Shown here: positions 1 to 8,333 of the stretch, piece by piece
Position numbering within the stretch: the first letter of the stretch is position 1
How the letters are laid out: each line of letters starts with the position of its first letter
Source of the DNA: Plantibacter sp. ME-Dv--P-122b
GTDB taxonomy: Bacteria > Actinomycetota > Actinomycetes > Actinomycetales > Microbacteriaceae
Direction of reading: 5' to 3'
NCBI RefSeq assembly: GCF_030209375.1
Contig: NZ_JARVSC010000001.1
Span: 124,001-188,000, forward strand
Length of the DNA stretch: 64,000 nucleotides
Program-made: the position numbers and the translations under genes
Notes under the pieces: model-generated
Told to the model about the DNA's origin: nothing
Database searches by the model: none
What the model saw: the letters and a program-made list of their open reading frames with translations, nothing else

Positions 1-2
1 TC

Positions 3-764
3 GACGCCGACGGTCGCCGGCAGTTGCTCCGCGCCGACCGGGTCGTGTCCGCCGCCGACCTGCACCACACCGAGACGACGCTGCTGCCTCGCGAACTCCA
101 GACCTACCCGGCCGGGTACTGGGAGAAGCGCACCGCCGGACCGGGAGCTGTGCTCGTGATGCTCGGCGTCCGCGGCGAGCTCCCGGAACTCCTGCACCAC
201 AGCCTGTTCTTCACGGCCGACTGGCGCGACAACTTCGGCCGTATCTTCGGCGAGGAGACGAGCGTGCCCGACCCCGCGTCGCTGTACGTCTGCCGCCCGA
301 GCGCGACCGATGCCGGCGTCGCACCCGACGGCCACGAGAACCTGTTCATCCTGGTGCCGGTCCCTGCGGATCCGTCCATCGGTGGCGGGGGAGACACCCG
401 GGTCGCGGAGATCGGCGACGCCGCCATCGCGCAGATCGCCGAGTGGGCCGGCGTCCCCGACCTCGCCGAGCGCATCGTGGTGCGTCGCGACGTCGGACCC
501 GCCGATTTCGCGACCGATCTCAACGTCTGGAAGGGCACCGCCCTCGGGCCGGCGCACATCCTCTCGCAGAGCGCGATGTTCCGGAGCGGCAACGTCAGCA
601 AGAAGGTCGACGGCCTGTTCTACACCGGTGGCTCCACCATCCCGGGCATCGGCCTGCCGATGTGCCTCATCAGCGCGGAGCTCGTCGTCAAGCGCATGCG
701 TGGCGACCTCACCACCGGACCGATGGCGGAGCCGTTGCGTGCGCGCTCCGAGGCGACCGGCTGA
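3..764 (+). CDS. crtI: Phytoene desaturase, C-terminal part
   Basis: Carotenoid desaturase that converts phytoene to lycopene using FAD at the membrane. The reading frame is open to the left edge, so the N-terminal half with the FAD-binding Rossmann fold lies outside the window. The visible C-terminus carries the CrtI signature FYTGGSTIPGIGLPMCLISA, where the family binds FAD, and an ISAELVVKRM tail. Its stop overlaps the next start by one base (TGATG), so it belongs to the same transcript as the cyclase genes. Upstream crtE and crtB are expected just to the left but cannot be seen. Confidence 0.93.
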   Translation, partial: DADGRRQLLRADRVVSAADLHHTETTLLPRELQTYPAGYWEKRTAGPGAVLVMLGVRGELPELLHHSLFFTADWRDNFGRIFGEETSVPDPASLYVCRPSATDAGVAPDGHENLFILVPVPADPSIGGGGDTRVAEIGDAAIAQIAEWAGVPDLAERIVVRRDVGPADFATDLNVWKGTALGPAHILSQSAMFRSGNVSKKVDGLFYTGGSTIPGIGLPMCLISAELVVKRMRGDLTTGPMAEPLRARSEATG

Positions 765-1117
765 TGGGTCTGCTGTACCTGCTGGCGCTGCTCGTCTCGA
801 TCACCGGGATGGTCCTGCTCGACCGGCGGTTCCGGCTCTTCTTCTGGGCCGACCGACGACGGGCCGCGATCATCTTGCCGATCGGCGTCGTGTTCTTCCT
901 CGTGTGGGATCTGCTCGGTATCGGCACCGGCATCTTCTTCCGCGGTGAGACCTCGTTCATGACCGGGCTCCAGGTCGCGCCCGAGCTGCCGATCGAGGAG
1001 GTCTTCTTCCTGACGCTGCTCTGCTACCTCACGATGAACCTGTTCGGCGCGGCGCGACACACACTCGGTCGGTCGTCCCGTCGCGCGACCGGCGCCGCCG
1101 AGGTGAGCGGACGATGA
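764..1117 (+). CDS. crtYe: Lycopene cyclase domain protein, first subunit (CrtYe type)
   Basis: A 117-residue membrane protein with about three hydrophobic spans and the PIEE motif of the heterodimeric lycopene cyclases of actinobacteria. It would pair with the next gene product to cyclise the ends of a C50 (or C40) carotene. The start at 764 overlaps the crtI stop and the stop overlaps the next gene by four bases (ATGA), which implies translational coupling of the two subunits. Whether the rings formed are epsilon, beta or gamma cannot be told from sequence alone. Confidence 0.88.
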   Translation: MGLLYLLALLVSITGMVLLDRRFRLFFWADRRRAAIILPIGVVFFLVWDLLGIGTGIFFRGETSFMTGLQVAPELPIEEVFFLTLLCYLTMNLFGAARHTLGRSSRRATGAAEVSGR

Positions 1118-1494
1118 CCTACTGGGCCCTCAACGCATGGTTCCTCGCCGTGGTGGCGGTCGTCGCCCTGCTCGCGGTCGTCCGGCTCGATCGACGTCGG
1201 GCAGGCGGATCGCGCTCCACCGGTCTGACCGCGGGCACCTGGCTGCTCGCGGTGGGCGGTGGGCTCGTCGTCCTCCTGCTCATGACCGCGCTGTTCGACA
1301 ACATCATGATCGGCATCGGGCTCGTCGGCTACGACCCGGCACTGATCTCCGGCGCCTTCATCGGCATCGCACCGCTCGAGGACTTCGCCTACGCCATCGC
1401 CGCGGCCGTCCTGCTGCCGTCCCTCTGGGTGCTTCTCGAGCGCCGAACCCCTGCTCCCGTCTCCCCATCCCCGTCCCAGGAGGACCCGGCATGA
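1114..1494 (+). CDS. crtYf: Lycopene cyclase domain protein, second subunit (CrtYf type)
   Basis: A 126-residue membrane protein, paralogous to the preceding subunit, with the related motif IAPLEDFAY in place of PIEE and three hydrophobic segments. It is the expected partner subunit of the heterodimeric C50 carotenoid cyclase. It overlaps both neighbours by four bases. The C-terminal tail (after about residue 112) is Pro/Ser-rich and looks unstructured. Confidence 0.87.
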   Translation: MTYWALNAWFLAVVAVVALLAVVRLDRRRAGGSRSTGLTAGTWLLAVGGGLVVLLLMTALFDNIMIGIGLVGYDPALISGAFIGIAPLEDFAYAIAAAVLLPSLWVLLERRTPAPVSPSPSQEDPA

Positions 1495-2357
1495 ACCGAC
1501 TCGGCCAGCTCGTGCTGTCCTCCCGACCGCTGTCGTGGATCAACACCGCGTACCCGTTCGCAGCGGCGTACCTGCTGACCACGCGCGAGCTCGACCTCAC
1601 CTTCTGGCTCGGGACGCTGTACTTCCTCATCCCGTACAACCTCGCGATGTACGGCATCAACGACGTCTTCGACTACGAGTCCGACCTGCGGAACCCGCGC
1701 AAGGGCGGCGTCGAGGGCGCGGTCCTGGACCGCCGGATGCACCGGTTGACGATCTTCGCGGCGATCGTGACGAACGTCCCGTTCCTCGTCTACCTCGTCG
1801 TCGTCGGCTCGCCGCTGTCGTGGCTCGTCCTCGCGATCAGCGTGTTCGCGCTCATCGCGTACAGTGCGCCCGGCCTGCGGTTCAAGGAGCGGCCGTTCAT
1901 CGACTCGCTCACCTCGAGCACGCACTTCGTGAGCCCGGCGGTCTACGGCCTCGTCCTCGCCGGTGCGGTCTTCACCCCGGCGCTCTGGGCGCTGCTCGTC
2001 GGTTACTTCCTCTGGGGGATCGCCAGCCACGCCTTCGGTGCGGTGCAGGACATCATCGCCGACCGGGAGGGCGGGATCGGGTCGATCGCGACGGTCATCG
2101 GTGCCGCGGCGACCGTCCGGTTCGCCTTCGTCGCCTACCTGGCCGGCGGCGCGCTGATGCTCGTGACCCCGTGGCCGATCCCGTTGGCGGGCCTGCTCGC
2201 GCTGCCCTACGCCGCGAGTGTGCTGCCGTTCTGGAACCTCCGCGAGGAGGACGCCGAGCGGGCCAACGCGGGCTGGAAGCGGTTCCTCCGCCTCAACTTC
2301 CTGACGGGCTTCCTCATCACGATGCTCATCATCTGGTACTGGTTCCTGACGTCCTGA
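1491..2357 (+). CDS. crtEb: Lycopene elongase / UbiA-family prenyltransferase
   Basis: A 288-residue UbiA-superfamily integral membrane prenyltransferase. It shows the two Asp-rich motifs of the family, NDVFDYESD near residue 55 and DIIADREGG in the second half, which bind the Mg-prenyl diphosphate. In C50 carotenoid pathways CrtEb adds and hydroxylates C5 units on lycopene before cyclisation. The ATG at 1491 overlaps the crtYf stop and is preceded by CAGGAGGA, a strong ribosome site. It is the last gene of the operon; a long palindrome follows at 2371-2442. Confidence 0.9.
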   Translation: MNRLGQLVLSSRPLSWINTAYPFAAAYLLTTRELDLTFWLGTLYFLIPYNLAMYGINDVFDYESDLRNPRKGGVEGAVLDRRMHRLTIFAAIVTNVPFLVYLVVVGSPLSWLVLAISVFALIAYSAPGLRFKERPFIDSLTSSTHFVSPAVYGLVLAGAVFTPALWALLVGYFLWGIASHAFGAVQDIIADREGGIGSIATVIGAAATVRFAFVAYLAGGALMLVTPWPIPLAGLLALPYAASVLPFWNLREEDAERANAGWKRFLRLNFLTGFLITMLIIWYWFLTS

Positions 2358-2370
2358 CCGGAACCCGCGG

Positions 2371-2442
2371 CCCTGTCTCAGGAGTCCCCGGGCGCGCCGC
2401 CCGCGTTGCGCGGCGCCACGCCCGGATCCTCCTGAGACAGGG
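2371..2442. repeat. 72-bp palindrome, putative bidirectional terminator
   Basis: Perfect 14-bp arms CCCTGTCTCAGGAG and CTCCTGAGACAGGG enclose a second 7-bp stem (CCGGGCG/CGCCCGG) after a small bulge. It sits between two convergent genes. The inner TCAGGA/TCCTGA is shared with the 86-bp repeat family elsewhere in the window, so this may be a distant relative. There is no U-tract. Confidence 0.7.
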
Positions 2443-2456
2443 TCGTCAGTCGAGCA

Positions 2457-3257
2457 TCAGAGCTCGAAGGAGAAGCCGAGGTCCTCGGGGTATTCGCCGA
2501 GCTCGGTGAGGCCGGTCGCCGCGCGCTGGAGGGCGGCGAGCGTCAGGCCGAGCGTGCCGGGGCCGAAGCTGACGCGTGAGACGCCGAGTTCGGCCAGGCG
2601 CTTCAGCGGGACCGCGCCGGGGTAGCCGATCACGGAGATGCGTCCGTGCACCTGCTCGATCGCCTTGGCGACGAGCTCCTCCGTACCGAGTCCGAGGAAG
2701 AAGACGACGTCCGCACCGGCCTCGAGGTAGGCGTTGGCGCGCGCGACGGCCTCGTCCCACGCCTCGGGGTCGCCGGCGAGCGTGTCGACCCGGGCGTTGA
2801 TGACGAGGGGGATGCCCGCGTCCTCCGCTCCGGCGCGAGCGGCGGCGACACGGGCCGCGGCCTCCTCGATCGGGAACTGCGGGGCCTTCGCGGCACCGAC
2901 GGAGTCCTCGAGGTTGATGCCGACGGCACCCGACTCGACGATGAGGCGGCGGACGTTCTCGCGAACGCCGGCCGCGTCGGACGCGTAGCCCTTCTCGAAG
3001 TCGATGGTCACCGGCAGGTCGACGGCGCCCACGATGATCTTCGCGGCGGCGATCGCCTCATCGACGTCGAGGCCACCGCCGTCTTCGAGCCCGCGGACGT
3101 TCGACACCGAGTGGCTCGCCGAGGCGAGGGCGACGACGCCGGGGGCCTCGGAGACGACTTTCGCGGTGATGGCGTCCCAGACGTTGGTGACGACGAGCGG
3201 GGAACCCGGCTCGTGGAGGGAGTTGAGGAGGACGGCTTTGGCATGCTGATCAGTCAT
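2457..3257 (-). CDS. Isocitrate lyase / PEP mutase family protein
   Basis: A 266-residue TIM-barrel protein of the isocitrate lyase/phosphoenolpyruvate phosphonomutase superfamily. Visible family motifs are VTIDFEKGYASD, INLEDSVG (metal-site acids) and INARVDT. Such proteins cleave or form C-C or P-C bonds next to a carboxylate, often 2-methylisocitrate-like or oxaloacetate-like substrates; the substrate here cannot be assigned. The start at MTDQHAK (3257) is preferred over an in-frame extension to 3392, which has no family similarity. It is monocistronic, convergent with the carotenoid operon and divergent from the LacI-type gene. Confidence 0.82.
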   Translation of the reverse strand: MTDQHAKAVLLNSLHEPGSPLVVTNVWDAITAKVVSEAPGVVALASASHSVSNVRGLEDGGGLDVDEAIAAAKIIVGAVDLPVTIDFEKGYASDAAGVRENVRRLIVESGAVGINLEDSVGAAKAPQFPIEEAAARVAAARAGAEDAGIPLVINARVDTLAGDPEAWDEAVARANAYLEAGADVVFFLGLGTEELVAKAIEQVHGRISVIGYPGAVPLKRLAELGVSRVSFGPGTLGLTLAALQRAATGLTELGEYPEDLGFSFEL

Positions 3258-3462
3258 GTCCGCAGTCTGCCAGCGGACGGCCGACGCCCAGCCGACAAGC
3301 GTCGAGAATTCAGGGAACGTTCGGGTTGGCTGCGGTTCCCGGCTCGTGTGGGCCGCTTTCGTGACGCAAGACGAGGGCGCTCCGCGCGTCATCCCACGCC
3401 GCCGGTGGACCGGGTGGGCAGGATGCCGTGCGTATCATTGGTGGCCGAAGGAAGGCGTTCCC

Positions 3463-4572
3463 ATGACGAAACCGCCGACGGTCTACGACGTCGCGCACCA
3501 CGCCGGCGTCTCCATCGCGACGGTCTCGCGGGTGCTCAGCCGCCCCGACGACGTGAAGCCGGCCACTCGAGACCGCGTGCTCGCCTCGGTCGGCGAACTC
3601 GGGTACGTCCCGAGTGGGGCCGCACGAGGTCTCGCCGCGCGCCGAACCGGCGTCATCGGCCTGTTCTTCCAGGGGCTCGACGCCATGGACGACCTCGGGG
3701 ACATCGCCCTCGAGGGTGACGAAGCGGCGGCCGGGGGAGCGCGCATCGTGCGCGACATCCCCGAGCGGACCGACACGCGGACGCTCAACCTCTACTTCGA
3801 CGAGGTGCTGCGCGGCTGCGAACTGGAGTCCTGGCGGAGCGGGTTCGCGCTGCTCGTCGGCGTCGGCCGCGGATCCACGGCGACGCAGACCGTGCGCGAC
3901 ATGGCGGGTCGGGTGGACGGCCTCATGGTGCTGGCCGGGAGCGCCAGCGAGGAGGAGCTCGCGCGCCTGTCGCGGCACGTCCCGATCGTCGTGATGGCGG
4001 GGCCCAGGCGCGGCGACGACCTCGACCACGTCTCGGTGAGCAACGCGGAGGGGATGCGCACACTCACGGCGCACCTCATCGACGACCTCGGCGCCCGGGA
4101 GCTCGAGTACGTGGCGGGAAGCCTCGGCTCGCCCGATGATGCGGAACGCTGGAGCGGGTTCCGCGCGGCGCTCGCGGACCGGTCGCTCGAGGCCCCGGAG
4201 GAGCCGACCCTTCGCGGCGACTTCACCCGGGAGGGTGGGCGACGGGTCGGTCGGGAGCTGTTCCGACGCGACGGCCTGCCGCGCGCCGTCGTGTGCGCCA
4301 ACGACCAGATGGCGCTCGGCGTGATCGACGCCGCCAGGATCGCCGGGGTCGCGGTCCCGGAGGAGCTCATCGTCACCGGATTCGACGGCATCGACGCCGG
4401 CCGCTTGTCCGCTCCGCGGCTCACGACGGTCCGGCAGCCGATGGAGACGCTCGGCCGGGTCTCCGTGCAGGCGCTCGCCCGTCGCCTCGCCGAGCCGAAG
4501 CTGCCCGCGATGTCCGTCCGACTCCCCGTCGAGGTCGTCCTTCGCGAGAGCTCCGAGTCGATCACGTCCTGA
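3463..4572 (+). CDS. LacI-family transcriptional regulator
   Basis: A 369-residue LacI/GalR repressor. The N-terminal helix-turn-helix VYDVAHHAGVSIATVSRVLS is followed by the hinge helix region (PSGAARGLAARRTG) and a periplasmic-binding-like effector domain ending in the usual VRLPVEVVLRESS strand. The ATG at 3463 follows GAAGGAAGG. It is immediately upstream of an ABC importer and a beta-glucosidase, and a LacI-type operator lies at 4711-4724 in front of that operon, so it most likely represses the transporter unit in response to an imported glucoside. The effector is not known. Confidence 0.92.
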   Translation: MTKPPTVYDVAHHAGVSIATVSRVLSRPDDVKPATRDRVLASVGELGYVPSGAARGLAARRTGVIGLFFQGLDAMDDLGDIALEGDEAAAGGARIVRDIPERTDTRTLNLYFDEVLRGCELESWRSGFALLVGVGRGSTATQTVRDMAGRVDGLMVLAGSASEEELARLSRHVPIVVMAGPRRGDDLDHVSVSNAEGMRTLTAHLIDDLGARELEYVAGSLGSPDDAERWSGFRAALADRSLEAPEEPTLRGDFTREGGRRVGRELFRRDGLPRAVVCANDQMALGVIDAARIAGVAVPEELIVTGFDGIDAGRLSAPRLTTVRQPMETLGRVSVQALARRLAEPKLPAMSVRLPVEVVLRESSESITS

Positions 4573-4589
4573 TCATCGCCTCTCTCCGC

Positions 4590-4675
4590 GTTCGCAATTC
4601 AGGATGCCCACGGCGCGCCGCGGCGCGTCCGTCCGCTGCGAGGTCGCCACGCCGAGGCTCTCCTGAATTGCGAAC
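4590..4675. repeat. 86-bp palindromic repeat, copy A
   Basis: Perfect 15-bp inverted arms, GTTCGCAATTCAGGA and TCCTGAATTGCGAAC, enclose 56 bases of variable GC-rich sequence. The same architecture and length recur at 11389, 11498, 13174 and 13284. This copy lies between the regulator gene and the importer operon and could end the regulator transcript. Confidence 0.85.
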
Positions 4676-4710
4676 AGGAGCGGATGTCCGACACGGGTTG
4701 CGTCGAGCAA

Positions 4711-4724
4711 TGTATGCGCTTACA
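4711..4724. promoter_or_regulatory. LacI-family operator
   Basis: TGTATGCGCTTACA matches the GCGC-centred palindrome bound by LacI/GalR proteins (near TGTAAGCGCTTACA, one asymmetric position per half-site). It lies about 36 bases ahead of the transporter lipoprotein start and downstream of the lacI-type gene, as expected for repression of the importer operon. Confidence 0.75.
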
Positions 4725-4759
4725 CTCAACCGGTACAGACTTCAGCAAGGACGGTGGCG

Positions 4760-6436
4760 ATGACGCACACGACGCACGAGCGGACCAAGGTCCGCAGGCG
4801 CAGACGACTCGGAGCAGCGGCGATGATCGCCGCCGCGGCCTTGCTCGTCTCCGGCTGCAGCATCCAGATCAAGAGCGAGCCGGATCCTTCGATCCCCGCC
4901 GACACGATGCTGCTGGCCTCCGACAAGGGCACCCCGATGCTCGAGCGGAACTTCAACCCCTACCTCGTGAACAAGCGCTCGGCCTCGAGCTACATCTACG
5001 AGCCGCTCGTGATCATCAACGTGCTCGACGGCAAGGAGACGCCGTGGCTCGCCGAGCAGGTCGACCTCCCGGACGCCCGCACGATCGACTACACGATCCG
5101 CGACGGCGCCACCTGGTCCGACGGCGAGGCCTTCACCCCTGAGGACGTCAAGTTCACCTTCGACCTCATCAAGCAGTACCCGACGCTCGACCAGAAGGGC
5201 GCCTGGCAGCACATCGACACGATCGAGGTGAAGGGCCAGCACGTCATCATGCACCTGCTCGACGACGACGCCCCCGCGGCCGACATCGTCTCGCAGACGC
5301 TCATCGTCCCGGAGCACATCTGGAAGGACGTCAAGAGCCCCGACACCTGGCGGAACCCGAACCCGGTCGGCACCGGTCCGTACGTGCTCGGCAACTACAC
5401 CTCGCAGCAGTACACGATGGACAAGAACGAGACGTACTGGCAGGCCGACAAGATCGAGGTCAACCACCTCGTGATCCCCGCGGCCACCGGCGAACTCGAC
5501 ATCGTCACCAAGGGCTTCGACTGGGCGTACTCGTTCCTGTCGAACGTCGAAGGCACCTGGGGTGCGGCCAACGACCACAACAAGTTCTGGTTCCCGCCGG
5601 GAGGCGTGATCGGGCTCGTGCCCAACATGGACGTCGCCCCGTTCGACAACGTCGACGTCCGTCGTGGCATCGCCCTGGCGCTCGACCGCGACAAGATCGC
5701 CGACGCAGCCACAGAGGGCTACCTCGGTGCCGCAGGCCAGTCGAGCCTCATGCTCCCCAACCAGCAGGACGAGCTCGACCCGACCCTCCCGAACCAGGGC
5801 ATGATCACCCAGGACACCGCCGGCGCCCTCGAGGCCTTCGCGGCCGCCGGGTACACCCAGCAGGGCGGCAAGCTCGTCGACGCGGCGGGCAAGCAGTTCA
5901 GCTTCTCGATCACGACCGCCAACGGCTATGCGGACTGGCTCCGCGCGGTCCAGGAGGTCCGCAAGGAGCTCGGCGCCCTCGGCATCGACGTGCAGATCAA
6001 GCAGCCGCAGCCGCCGGGCTACCAGCAGGCGATCCAGAGCGGTGCCTTCGAGGTCGCTATGGGCGGCATGGGCAACGGCATCATGTTCCAGGGCTTCAAC
6101 AACAGCTTCAACAGCGAGTTCGCGAAGCCGATCGGCGAGACGACGTCCAGCAACTTCGGTCGCTACCGAAACCCGCAGATGGACCAGCTGCTCGCCCAGT
6201 ACAAGGAGACGACCGACGAGGCCACTCGCCTGGGGCTGAGCCACCAGATGCAGCAGATCGTCTACAGCGACTTCCCGGTCATCGGCATGTACTACGGCGG
6301 ACTCTGGGGCCTCTACAACGACAAGAAGTTCACGGGCTGGCCCGATGCGGACAACCCGTACGCACCGCTCCAGACCTACGACCAGACCCCGCTCCTCGTG
6401 TTCACGCATCTCAAGCTCCGGAAGGACGGTGAGTGA
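4760..6436 (+). CDS. ABC transporter substrate-binding lipoprotein, family 5
   Basis: A 558-residue solute-binding protein of the peptide/nickel/oligosaccharide family (SBP_bac_5). An Arg-rich N-terminus and hydrophobic stretch end in the lipobox LVSGC (Cys33), so the mature protein is lipid-anchored outside the membrane. The ATG at 4760 is preferred because AAGGA lies eight bases upstream; a GTG six bases earlier is possible. Although the family is named for peptides, the operon ends with a beta-glucosidase and is under a LacI-type operator, so cello- or other beta-oligosaccharides are the likelier ligands (inference). Confidence 0.92.
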   Translation: MTHTTHERTKVRRRRRLGAAAMIAAAALLVSGCSIQIKSEPDPSIPADTMLLASDKGTPMLERNFNPYLVNKRSASSYIYEPLVIINVLDGKETPWLAEQVDLPDARTIDYTIRDGATWSDGEAFTPEDVKFTFDLIKQYPTLDQKGAWQHIDTIEVKGQHVIMHLLDDDAPAADIVSQTLIVPEHIWKDVKSPDTWRNPNPVGTGPYVLGNYTSQQYTMDKNETYWQADKIEVNHLVIPAATGELDIVTKGFDWAYSFLSNVEGTWGAANDHNKFWFPPGGVIGLVPNMDVAPFDNVDVRRGIALALDRDKIADAATEGYLGAAGQSSLMLPNQQDELDPTLPNQGMITQDTAGALEAFAAAGYTQQGGKLVDAAGKQFSFSITTANGYADWLRAVQEVRKELGALGIDVQIKQPQPPGYQQAIQSGAFEVAMGGMGNGIMFQGFNNSFNSEFAKPIGETTSSNFGRYRNPQMDQLLAQYKETTDEATRLGLSHQMQQIVYSDFPVIGMYYGGLWGLYNDKKFTGWPDADNPYAPLQTYDQTPLLVFTHLKLRKDGE

Positions 6437-7416
6437 CCGTGTACATGGTGCGCAAACTCGGCCTCTTCGTCCTCACCCTGTGGGCGGCGGTCACGCTGAA
6501 CTTCCTCCTGCCGCGACTCATGCCCGGCTCCCCGACCGACGCCGCGATCGCGAAGCTCGCGCAGAACGGCCCGGTCTCCGCGGCCACACGGGCGGCGATC
6601 GAGGCCCAACTCGGTGTCCCCGGCGGCAACCTCTGGGAGCAGTACGTCACGTACCTCCACCAGGTCGTCACGCTCGACTTCGGTGTCTCGTACACCTTCT
6701 TCCCACAGTCGGTGGGCGAGCTCATCTGGCAGGCGTTCCCGTACACGATCATCCTGCTCGGGATCGTGACGATCGTCGCCTTCATCCTCGGCACGCTCAT
6801 CGGCGTGCTCGCGGCCTGGCGGCGGAACACCTGGCTCGACGCCCTGCCGACGCTGAGCGGCACCTTCGCCAGCACGTTCCCGTACTTCTGGACCGCGCTG
6901 CTCCTGCTGTTCTTCGCCGGCTACGTCCTCCACTGGTTCCCGACCTCGGGTGCCTTCGGACCGACGGCCTCGCCCGCGTTCACCTGGGACTTCATCGTCG
7001 ACGTCGCGTACCACGCGGTGCTGCCGGCGCTGACGATCCTCGTGACGAGCCTCGGCGGCTGGATCATCGGCATGCGCAACGCGATGATCAACACGCTCGG
7101 TGACGACTACGTGACCTTCGCCGAGGCGAACGGGCTCCGCGGTCGCACGGTCGCCATCAAGTACGCGGCCCGCAACGCGATCCTCCCGAACCTCACCGGC
7201 TTCGGGCTCGCGCTCGGCGGTGTGGTCGGCGGCTCGATCCTCGTGGAGCAGGTCTTCGGCTACCCGGGCATCGGCTTCCTCCTGTTCAACGCGGTGATCG
7301 GACAGGACTACCCGCTCATGCAGGCGCTCTTCCTGCTCATCACGGTGAGCGTGCTCGTCGCCAACTTCCTCGTCGACATCCTGTACGGCGTACTCGACCC
7401 AAGGACCCGCCGATGA
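6433..7416 (+). CDS. ABC transporter permease (DppB/OppB type)
   Basis: A 327-residue inner-membrane permease with six hydrophobic spans and an EAA-type cytoplasmic loop (YVTFAEANGLRGRTVAIKYAARNA region), the contact with the ATPase. The N-terminal span plus the long extracytoplasmic loop is typical of DppB. The GTG start overlaps the lipoprotein stop by four bases (GTGA); a second in-frame GTG two codons later is an alternative. It forms the translocation pore together with the next gene product. Confidence 0.93.
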   Translation: MTVYMVRKLGLFVLTLWAAVTLNFLLPRLMPGSPTDAAIAKLAQNGPVSAATRAAIEAQLGVPGGNLWEQYVTYLHQVVTLDFGVSYTFFPQSVGELIWQAFPYTIILLGIVTIVAFILGTLIGVLAAWRRNTWLDALPTLSGTFASTFPYFWTALLLLFFAGYVLHWFPTSGAFGPTASPAFTWDFIVDVAYHAVLPALTILVTSLGGWIIGMRNAMINTLGDDYVTFAEANGLRGRTVAIKYAARNAILPNLTGFGLALGGVVGGSILVEQVFGYPGIGFLLFNAVIGQDYPLMQALFLLITVSVLVANFLVDILYGVLDPRTRR

Positions 7417-8333
7417 CCACCACACAGCACGTCAAGACACTGCAGTCCGACCAGGCCGTGCGTCCACCGAGGAAGTTCGCCTTCATCGGTCGATCGGCGG
7501 CGACGCTCTGGGCCAACTGGAAGTCCCGCCTCGGGCTCATCATCCTCGCGTTCTTCATCCTCGTCGCGATCTTCGCGCCGGTGCTCGCACCCTACGGCGC
7601 GAGCCAGGACGGGTTCCCGCGGAACGCCGACTCGAGCCCCGAGCACTGGTTCGGGACGACGGCGGCGGGTGAGGACGTCCTCAGCCAGCTCATCTACGGT
7701 TCGCAGATCAGCGTCACGGTCGGTTTCATCGCCGGCATCCTGTCGACGATCGTCGCGGTGCTGATCGGCCTCAGCTGGGGTTACATCAAGGGGTTCGGCG
7801 CCGAGGTCGTGAACTTCATCGTCAACCTGTTCCTCGTGGTGCCCGGCCTGCCGCTCATGATCGTCATCGCCGCGTACCTCCAGAACGGTGGGCTCGTGAT
7901 GATCGTCGCGGTCATCGTGATCACCGGGTGGGCGTGGGGTGCCCGCGTGCTCCGCAGCCAGACGCAGTCGCTGCGTTCGCGTGACTTCGTGACCGCGGCC
8001 CGTTTCTCCGGCGACCGACCGTTCCGCATCGTGTTCAACGAGATCCTGCCGAACATGACGTCCCTCATCGCCGGTGGCTTCTTCGGTGCCGCGACGAGTG
8101 CGATCCTCGCGGAGGCCGGCCTCGAGTTCCTCGGCCTCGGCGACTCGTCGATCGTCAGCTGGGGCACGATCCTCTACTGGGCGCAGAACTCCAACGCCCT
8201 GCTCACCGGTCAGTGGATCCTCCTCTTCGCCCCCGGTCTCTGCATCGCGCTCCTCGCGATGAGCCTCACCCTCATCAACTTCGGTGTCGACGCGATCAGC
8301 AACCCGCGCCTCCGTGAAGGGAAGTCACGATGA
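7413..8333 (+). CDS. ABC transporter permease (DppC/OppC type)
   Basis: A 306-residue permease partner. It has a cytoplasmic N-terminus, then a TM helix (LIILAFFILVAIFAPVLAPY), the DppC-type periplasmic segment with HWFGTTAAGEDVLSQLIYGS, and further spans with an EAA loop around SRDFVTAARFSGDRPF. It starts with ATG inside the previous stop (ATGA overlap) and ends in another four-base overlap with the ATPase gene, so all subunits are made from one message. Confidence 0.93.
   Translation: MTTTQHVKTLQSDQAVRPPRKFAFIGRSAATLWANWKSRLGLIILAFFILVAIFAPVLAPYGASQDGFPRNADSSPEHWFGTTAAGEDVLSQLIYGSQISVTVGFIAGILSTIVAVLIGLSWGYIKGFGAEVVNFIVNLFLVVPGLPLMIVIAAYLQNGGLVMIVAVIVITGWAWGARVLRSQTQSLRSRDFVTAARFSGDRPFRIVFNEILPNMTSLIAGGFFGAATSAILAEAGLEFLGLGDSSIVSWGTILYWAQNSNALLTGQWILLFAPGLCIALLAMSLTLINFGVDAISNPRLREGKSR

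Noticed and set aside
3258-3392. An extension of the PEP-mutase-like protein
   Set aside because: It has no family similarity, would place the start near the divergent gene's promoter, and MTDQHAK begins the known fold.
4742-6409. A 555-codon open frame on the minus strand
   Set aside because: It is antisense to the family-5 binding protein, which has a lipobox and family motifs; the antisense product has none.
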